This document shows, piece after piece, positions 57,534 to 64,000 of a DNA stretch of 64,000 nt (position 1 is the stretch's first letter; each line of letters starts with the position of its first letter). The position numbers were made by a program, and so were the translations under genes. The notes below the pieces were generated by a model. It ran no database searches. It saw nothing but the letters and a program-made list of their open reading frames with translations, and was not told the DNA's origin. The DNA comes from Irpex lacteus (lineage: Eukaryota > Basidiomycota > Agaricomycetes > Polyporales > Irpicaceae), in assembly GCA_001986395.2 (NCBI GenBank), contig MQVO02000006.1:558001-622000 (forward strand), given 5' to 3'.

Positions 57534-57800
57534 CTATTCTGATACGCCTATTGCGAATTCCTGGGTCAGTGATAGACATCGATAGACGACGACTAGGAGA
57601 TCGCTTACCCCGTGAGTGCATTGACAAATATCAGTAACTGGCGAGAGCATCGTCAACATATTCGCCATTTCTTGACTTTTAGAACGACCAATATTCCTGT
57701 ACCAATTTCGTTCGAAGAGAGGGTGAGTTGAATTCAAAATGGTTGACGCGTGTGGCCGACCAGGGATTGCTATCGCTCGATAATTCCCACGAGACGACAT
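57534..57800 (-). CDS. Small uncharacterised open frame
   Basis: An 88-codon frame from the ATG at 57800 (MSSRGNYRAIAIPGRPHAST, later RSKSQEMANMLTMLSPVTDI). A 48-nt stretch with GTAAGC and CCCAG ends inside it could be an in-phase intron. A second minus-strand frame near 57421-57560 (GGLEIQYPISTRLPVDQAWP) is also protein-like, but the splice phase does not join them cleanly. Could be a young gene, a gene fragment or chance. Confidence 0.2.
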   Translation of the reverse strand: MSSRGNYRAIAIPGRPHASTILNSTHPLFERNWYRNIGRSKSQEMANMLTMLSPVTDICQCTHGVSDLLVVVYRCLSLTQEFAIGVSE

Positions 57801-57804
57801 CTAC

Positions 57805-57843
57805 TATTCCGAGGTACAAGGTATATAGAGGCTAGCTACGAGC
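57805..57843 (-). repeat. Direct repeat, copy 2
   Basis: Counterpart of 54103-54142. On the minus strand it overlaps and follows the stop of the relic frame 57832-58101, which matches the position copy 1 has behind the intact DUF6535 gene. Confidence 0.55.
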
Positions 57844-58101
57844 CGCACCTAACACGAGCACCTGCTCAATGACTCTGGTAGAGTCACTGCTATAGTTCTG
57901 TATGACTGACAAAAGTAATTGTACTTTCTTCACGCCCTCGCAAAATTCTGGGTGTGTGACGCTTTCATTAGCAACATCTGATAGAACAGTGTTAGACCAT
58001 AGTCGAATTTCAGACAAATAAGTTAGACAACATAGCAACCTAATGAATTCTAAGAGTACCGACATAGTCCGACATACGCTACAGAACATTACAACAAGCA
58101 A
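57832..58101 (-). pseudogene. Possible relic of a DUF6535-family gene end
   Basis: A minus-strand frame of 89 codons with a helical, Leu-rich make-up: VLLEFIRLLCCLTYLSEIRL, VANESVTHPEFCEGVKKVQL, LLSVIQNYSSDSTRVIEQVL. It loosely resembles the helical region after the membrane domain of the neighbouring paralogue (LEVIRNVCSSARRLI). It is followed by the repeat found behind the intact gene. No membrane domain or upstream exons are present before the PP4 subunit's last exon. I infer a truncated remnant. A functional short gene is the alternative. Confidence 0.35.
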
Positions 58102-58117
58102 TAAGAAGATAGCACCA

Positions 58118-61100
58118 CTACCCTGTGTCCCCGTCCTTCACGCCAGGACTTGAAGGCGACGGTGTTGTCGAGCTGGGTGAAGACAGCTTGAACTTGATCT
58201 TTTTCGGCCCCTCCTCCGAAGTTTTTATACTCCCAAGCTTGATCGCTAGTCCTCCGCCACCAGCTGTGTCCTTGGTAGGCGGAACACCAGCTCCCGTCCC
58301 CATGCTCGGCCGCTTAGCTTTGGTAGCTATAGCCAGCAGCTCATCGTCTTCGTCGTCACGCCGTCGTTTAGCACTTAGGCTATGATCTGGAGGAGGTCGA
58401 ACGGGGGGCTCAGACTTCGACAGAAGGCTCTCGAGGAGGCTATCCTCGGGGTCATCAGGCGCGATAGTCAGGAGGCTCTCTGGGGGTTTGCTACCAGTTA
58501 TAGGCCGATTCGTCAACTTCGGGCTGGCAGGAACCTCGGGTCCTGGAGATCCTTGTATCCTTTGAGACGAATCATGTGGGATAGACAGTGGTGGATCCTC
58601 AGCAGCCTCAAACCCTCCAAGGTCCTCACCATCGTCATAATCCACCAGACTGCCCAGGGAAGGGATAACAACAGGCATTGGTCGTTGGATCTGAGAACGC
58701 GAGGGTACGCTGAGTGCACGTTTCCGCTTGAGCGAGGGGTTGTTCGTCTTCGGGAAGGCGTTGGAGAGGTTGATGGGCACGTCATCGTCGTCGTCGCCAG
58801 TATTGAAGTACGATTCTTCCTCAGCCTCGAGCAAACGTCCCTGGCCCCAACGTCGCAAACCAACATTGGGTGATCTAGTAACACGTTGAGTATGGCGAAT
58901 GGCTGGGACAGGAGGATTACGTACTTCTCAACAGCCTTCTCCTCTTCCTTTGGTGGCGGTTCGATGTTGATCTCGTGCCGGCGTATGAACTGCTTGAACT
59001 GGGGACCACCCAGAGCGGTCTCAGAGAGAAGTCGAATCTTATCTTCGTGCTTCGTCATGCAATACGCAATTAGTTCCTTCGGATTCTCCTGAATCATCGT
59101 TTAGCTGTAATTGTAACAGTAGTCATGATAGTTCCCCGTACCTTGCGCATACACTCGAAGAACTCTTGGCACGCGGAACTGAGCAGATTATCTCGGCGAG
59201 ATTCTTGTAATGTCAGATCGATTACGGGTTTCAGGGCGTCAAGTTTGATGAGATGAGTGAAAAGATTGCGGTTATTGAGCCTGAGTGTTACCCGAAAGAA
59301 GCGGAAAGCGGCTGAGATGACGACGAATTACTACACATGGACACACAAAACGTCATCAAACACTTACCGAGTCGTAGATGTTTGTCCTTAGCACTCAACA
59401 GTGAACCCATACGAGAGGCAATATTAGAGGATAGCATGTAGAAATGACTGCGGAATGAGTGTTGGGCGGCAAAGTTGGCTAGCAACTCGCATAGATGTAA
59501 GTAGAGGTTTGTCCGTTCGCGTGAGAAGTGAAGAACAGGATCTGCCCGATGTTCAATGTCCATGAATGAGGAATATCGCGACGCTCGCTTACCAGTGAGA
59601 GACTTGAATTCGGGAATGTCATGAAAGGGCCGGAATAGGATGTCGACGCATGTCTTGTAAAAGTATTCGAGGAAGCGCTCCGTCCCAGGGTCGTCTTTCG
59701 CGCGCATGAAGAACTTCGCCCCCATGACAGGCTATGTAAAAAACAATGCCGTCAAACAATGACTTGCGATGATGGCAACTCTAGATGACTTACGTGTGCG
59801 TCGGCGGCTTCGCCTTGGGGAATCTCCATAAGAACGCGCAAGGACTCGCCTACTTGACTTTGTACACCCATGTCGCGACTCCTCGTAAGCACGCGGCACA
59901 TGAGAGAGACCAAGGTATCGGTGTCCGGCTTTCGCATGCTCTTGTCCTCACTAGGCGGCCCGATCTGCTTCAAGACATGGCCGCGCACACCATTCAGATC
60001 GTGATCGAGAAGGGCTGTAAGGATCTCCCCTCCGGTACAGATCATCTGGAGGCCCTGGTCATCACCCTCGGGTTGCCCAAGAGCCCACTGGACGGCGAAC
60101 AAGATACCCCGATCGGAAAGAGACCGGAAGAGCGCCATACGGGCCGGAAGCTGCACATTCTTGCCCATAACACAGAGCTGTTGAATGAGCAGAACAACAT
60201 CTCTTCGTAATTGATCCCGCTCCTGAGTCGCAGACTGCGTCTCTGAACCGTTCGATGAAGTACCCGCAACATTGGAGCTCGAACCATCTACTTCTATTGT
60301 GCTTCCATTGTTGACTACCTTCGGAGCTTCCGGTCTGAGGCCCCCAAGCTGCACAAGCATCTCTTCGTTCAGAAATATACCAACTACTTCGCGGAGGAAG
60401 GCCGGGTCATTCTGAACGTAGTTAATGATGTCGATCTGGTTGAAGAGGATACAGGAGTTGAGGACATTGAAGGTCGAATCATCGATAGCGCGCGCCAGTA
60501 CGACATCCTTCAGGAACTGGAGTCGGTAGGTGTGGTGGACCTTTTTCTGTATGCCTTCGTCTCGAATAGGGATCGGTTGATGGAAGCGGGATGTCTGGCG
60601 GAGGAAGTCGCGGTAGTTCGCCTTGTGAGTAGGGAATTCAGGGTCGTCTGGATGGAGATGTTATCAGCCTTCATAACGTGAGGCACCGGGCATGAACGTA
60701 CATTCAAGCATGCCAACGACGCCAAAGAATAGCTCGTCGTCCAGAATATGTTCGTACATGCTGTGATCATTGAGCATAACTGGAAGGGAATCGTCATTAG
60801 CAGGTCATGAAATGTTTATGACAGTACTGAGCACCGACGTATTGTGTTCATGCAGCTATTCAAAGCGTGTAGATCCTGGATGAGCTCAAGGTCCTCTGCT
60901 TGCTTGAATACGTCCACAATGGCTTTGAGATAATCCTGTGATACCATTTTGTGGCTCGACTCAGAGACGGTGGTTTAATTCAACGCGCTGCGTACCTCAG
61001 CCTGAATGTACTCGCAGACACGCTCTTTCATGGGAGGGGATCGACATATGTGCTTGATTGCCCGTTCGATTTCGGATATGCACCCAAGAGCGGGAGTAGG

Positions 61101-61886
61101 GAGGTGCCCCGTGCGCATGATGCTCGCTGTTGCGGGAGATGGTTCAGGGCCAATCGTGGGTGATGAGGAAAGGGCTAATAAGCGAATGAAAGGTGAATGC
61201 TAATCAAAGAGAACGCATAAAAAACTCACCAAACGTGCTCATATGCCTTTGTACCTCCTGAATGAAATTCCAAACCTCCGCGCAACCTTCCGGCTCCTGA
61301 AAACTCAGCGCATAGTCAACCCCATCTGGCTCAGTCCACACAATCAAGGTGTCTGTTCAACGCTGTAAGAAACGAGGCATGTAAGGGCGTAAAATTACTC
61401 GCCCTGTTGCCTTTGATAAACATCATTCGAGCGAATGGTGGTCGATAGGATTATATGATTAGGGTCTGCTTCCGAACGAGCGATGAGTACAGCTTCGTTG
61501 TCTTGGAGGTCGCCCGAGCAGAAAGCTGTTCCCTGGTCCACCCATCGTGCACCGATAAGCTCGTAGACCTTGACACGTTTATATTCCGGCGTGTCCTCGT
61601 CCACCCACTGCGAATGGTCGTCCAGAGCCCCCAAAGCTGCCTCCGACGCGTCGAGTGTATCCGGTCCCGTGCTGCTCCCCTCTGCTCTGCCCACATCCAA
61701 CGCCTCTGAAACTGACTCAAACATCTTGTCTGCATCGCCCGTACGTCCATCCAAGCTAGTCGAGCGGTCTACTTCGCCCCCGAGCCGAGGTGGTTGTGAG
61801 TCCGGAGTTTGCGAAGCGTGCGAGAGTGGTCTGGCGCCGTCAGCGAGCACAATGGTTTCGGTCTCCGCAGCATGGACGCTGCTCAT
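58118..61886 (-). CDS. PSY2: PP4 regulatory subunit 3 (Psy2/SMEK)
   Basis: Targeting subunit of protein phosphatase 4, acting in the DNA-damage response. The start at 61886 precedes an acidic N-terminus and an EVH1/RanBD-like domain: [60 protein letters not shown] and [16 protein letters not shown]. The conserved SMEK region follows: [40 protein letters not shown] and [15 protein letters not shown] [20 protein letters not shown]. It continues [20 protein letters not shown], then armadillo-like helices ([46 protein letters not shown]). The C-terminus from about 58860 is long, acidic then basic and disordered, ending [20 protein letters not shown]. About a dozen introns. Start and stop are clear; some central exon edges are not. 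Confidence 0.9.
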
Positions 61887-62140
61887 GACAAGAGTGGGCC
61901 AGCCTGTGCGATGTTGACGAGAAATAGCCGTGTCGTGACCAGATTTTGAAGTTTGTTGGATATTGGCGTGTGAGCAGGGTGAGAGTTAACGGCCAGATGC
62001 GTGTTGACCGATGTTTACACCGCGTTCTCTCCCTCACCACCGCCGCTTTCCTCTTTCGGACACCACTCCCCACTCACTTCTGCTTGCTGACCGCGACAGC
62101 CGCAACGCTCTTAAACACATTGAGAACACTAGTGACAGCC
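61887..62140. promoter_or_regulatory. Bidirectional promoter, PSY2 / THYN1
   Basis: 254 bp between two divergent start codons. No particular site is claimed. Confidence 0.4.
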
Positions 62141-63621
62141 ATGGTGAAACATTGGTTGATGAAGGCAGAGCCTGACTCGCGCATCGTGAAGGGAAAGGAC
62201 GTCAAGGTACAAGCTAGAGCCACTCACACTCGTTCGCTGTTCGCCGTGATGAATGCTCATGGCACATGGCCACTAGTTCTCCGTCGATGACTTTGAAGCA
62301 ATGAAGACGACTCCATGGGAGGGCGTGAGGAATGCCGAGGCTCGAAATCTCATGAAGGAGATGCGTGTGGGCGACAAGGTGTGTGCCTCTCGCCCATGCC
62401 GGACTTTGTGCTCTCATCTCATTCGCACATCGGAAGGTGCTGTTCTATCACTCTAATTGCAAAAACCCAGGTGGGTGCATATCTTCTTGGGTGGCTGTGT
62501 TCAGCTAGATTGAGCGATTTCTACCTTTCCAGGCATAGCAGCTTTCGCGGAGGTACGTCCTATAGCCTTCAGCGTGTTACGGCAACTTCTTGGGTACACC
62601 CCTGCTATCATGAGATGCGTCACCAGCTTATCACACATCATTTTGCACCGCGTAGTGGCTGGTTTCATGCCTGATGCAGTTAGTCACTCCTTGAAAGCTT
62701 GGAAAGCCAATATCAGCGAGGAACGCCGCCCACGGGTATCCTTTCATCGCGCCGTATACTCTATTCATGATAGCTATATATAAGCAGATCACCTGGCATG
62801 CTTTATCGCTCACATGCCGGAGCAGTCCAATACATGACCACTGCTTCGAGAATCCCCGTTCATAGATATGGAGACAACCGTAAAGCTCACTATTCTATCT
62901 CCTAATCAGGTATCGAAAGAAGCGTATCCGGATTGTACGTAAGGTTCAGGCTTACTGTATGCGCAACCTGGCTGATGACCATAGGACTTCTTGAGACACC
63001 GCATGGGATCCGTATGTTCTCACTTCTTGTACCTGGGCACTCCCGCTAATACACTCGCGCAGTACACATCCGTATTATGACGCGGTACGCGCGCATTTCA
63101 TACATGCCCGCACACCATCCACTCATGAACCTGCAGAAAACGGACAAGGACAGCCCCAAGTGGTACATGGTTGAACTCACGTTCAATTCTCGCACAGCGA
63201 ATTTTGTGCCGTTATCCCTACTGCGCCGCATAGCTGCGTCACCCGGCTCAGACGCCCCTTCTGACATTCCATACATTGGAGCATCCGGTGTACAGGCGAT
63301 CAAGGGTGCGTGCAGTGATCGTGTTCTGCCTCTCGTCGTGACATCCTTGATCCAGAAATGGCCTTGGTGACAAGAGGACGGCTCAGCGTCCAACGTGTTG
63401 AAGAGGCCGCTTGGGGCATCATTGAACTCCTTGCTGAGAACGGCGGCTGGGACGACGGTGCAGACAAGAAACCGAAGCAGCGTAAACCAAAGACACAGCC
63501 TAAGCCTAAGGATAACACACCGAAAGGCGAAGGAGTTGACGCTGCTGCTGCTGAGGCCCCTACTGAAACTGACAAGGCCCCGCCACGAAGGTCATCTCGC
63601 AATCGCACAACACGCTCGTGA
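62141..63621 (+). CDS. THYN1: EVE-domain protein, THYN1-like
   Basis: The EVE fold (related to PUA and YTH) binds modified bases in DNA or RNA; THYN1 is its eukaryotic form. Nine exons join in frame into 239 aa: 62141-62206, 62277-62378, 62437-62470, 62533-62552, 62910-62934, 62996-63011, 63063-63084, 63137-63305 and 63356-63621. The product reads HWLMKAEPDSRIVKGKDVKF, WEGVRNAEARNLMKEMRVGD, KVLFYHSNCKNPGIAAFAEV, SKEAYPDYTAWDPTHPYYDA, SPKWYMVELTF, FVPLSLLRRIA and MALVTRGRLSVQ. This is complete for the family. The tail is Lys/Pro-rich, ending RRSSRNRTTRS, a likely nuclear signal. Four adjacent exons are only 16-25 nt, and intron 4 is 357 nt. Confidence 0.92.
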
Positions 63622-63737
63622 ACTTTGGCCAGTGACGTTACAACAACAGATACTCCACGTATTGTATAGCATTAATGTAATAATCAACGGTGAGGCATGT
63701 AACTAAGCAATACATGGTCTATGCTACACGCATATTT

Positions 63738-64000
63738 TTAGTTAATCTTGAGCAACTTGACCTCTGTGTGGTACATGAGTTAACTGAGAGCATTCGGAGG
63801 AACATACAACGTACCGAAGATCAAAGTGGAGTTTCCGGGAATGCCAGATTGGGCCTTCTTGCCGTAAGCCATTGCAGGAGGAATCGTCAGGAGACGTTCA
63901 CCACCGGGCTGCATACCAGCGATACCGATATCCCAGCCCTTGATAACCTCACCCTTTCCGAGACGGAACTTGAACTGGGAGCGGTGTCAGAATGATGTCA
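63738..64000 (-). CDS. FKBP-type prolyl isomerase, 3' end (partial)
   Basis: Cut by the right edge. The last two exons are visible: 63815-63974 gives [40 protein letters not shown] and [11 protein letters not shown]. After a 51-nt intron, 63738-63763 gives EVKLLKIN and the stop. These are the core and end of the FKBP domain. The pocket residues F, I, W and Y are in place. The form resembles the C-terminal domain of nucleolar FKBPs (Fpr3/Fpr4), but the N-terminal part needed to decide that is outside the window. Bases 63975-64000 look like intron. Confidence 0.88.

Larger units (their letters stand above)
57248..58117. other. Intergenic 870 bp with relic and small open frame
   Basis: Holds the promoter of the second DUF6535 gene and the 3' side of the PP4 subunit gene. 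It also has a short minus-strand frame and a possible relic exon, both listed separately. Confidence 0.45.

Overview
The window comes from a filamentous basidiomycete nuclear genome, most likely an Agaricomycete of the polypore type. Evidence seen in the sequence: nearly every gene is split by short GT-AG introns (mostly 45-90 nt), genes lie on both strands at about one per 2.4 kb, the encoded proteins are recognisable fungal orthologues, and two long genes carry the DUF6535-type membrane domain that I know mainly from Agaricomycetes. The order-level placement is inference. I see no CRISPR array, bacterial operon, virus or intact transposon.

Left part (1-15 kb): a CPA2-type Na+/H+ antiporter (+), folylpolyglutamate synthase (-), a mitochondrial PPR-like protein (+), the histidine enzyme HIS6 (-), mitochondrial hydroxyacid-oxoacid transhydrogenase (-) and a membrane-anchored pepsin-type aspartic protease (+). 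A poorly explained 2.5 kb stretch follows (15.1-17.6 kb).

Centre (17.6-45 kb): a half-size ABC transporter (+), the SPX-ankyrin-GDPD phosphate regulator PHO81/NUC-2 (-), peroxin PEX12 (-), an unrecognised gene (-) whose start codon lies 51 bp from that of MDM10 (+), an RGG-rich disordered protein (-), SmG (+), syntaxin-18/UFE1 (+), a TVP38/TMEM64 protein (-), a BSD2/Ndfip-type Rsp5 adaptor (+), cactin (-) diverging from TAF4 (+), a small Cys-rich secreted protein (+) and RRP7 (-). These are largely housekeeping genes: RNA processing (SmG, cactin, RRP7), secretory traffic (UFE1, TVP38, BSD2), and peroxisome and mitochondrial outer-membrane biogenesis.

Right part (45-64 kb): two related DUF6535 multi-spanning proteins (46.2-49.2 kb + and 54.3-57.2 kb -) with shared intron positions but different C-terminal modules bracket WBP2, RAX1, an intron-containing tRNA-Arg(UCG) and a single-pass membrane protein. 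A 40-bp direct repeat lies on either side of the second DUF6535 gene, and the outer copy abuts what looks like a relic exon of another family member. After that come PP4 regulatory subunit 3 (PSY2/SMEK, -), a nine-exon EVE-domain THYN1 homologue (+) and the 3' end of a nucleolar-type FKBP (-) cut by the right edge.

Exon boundaries were deduced by reading splice sites and frames by eye. Gene spans are usually firm; individual splice sites marked uncertain are not.
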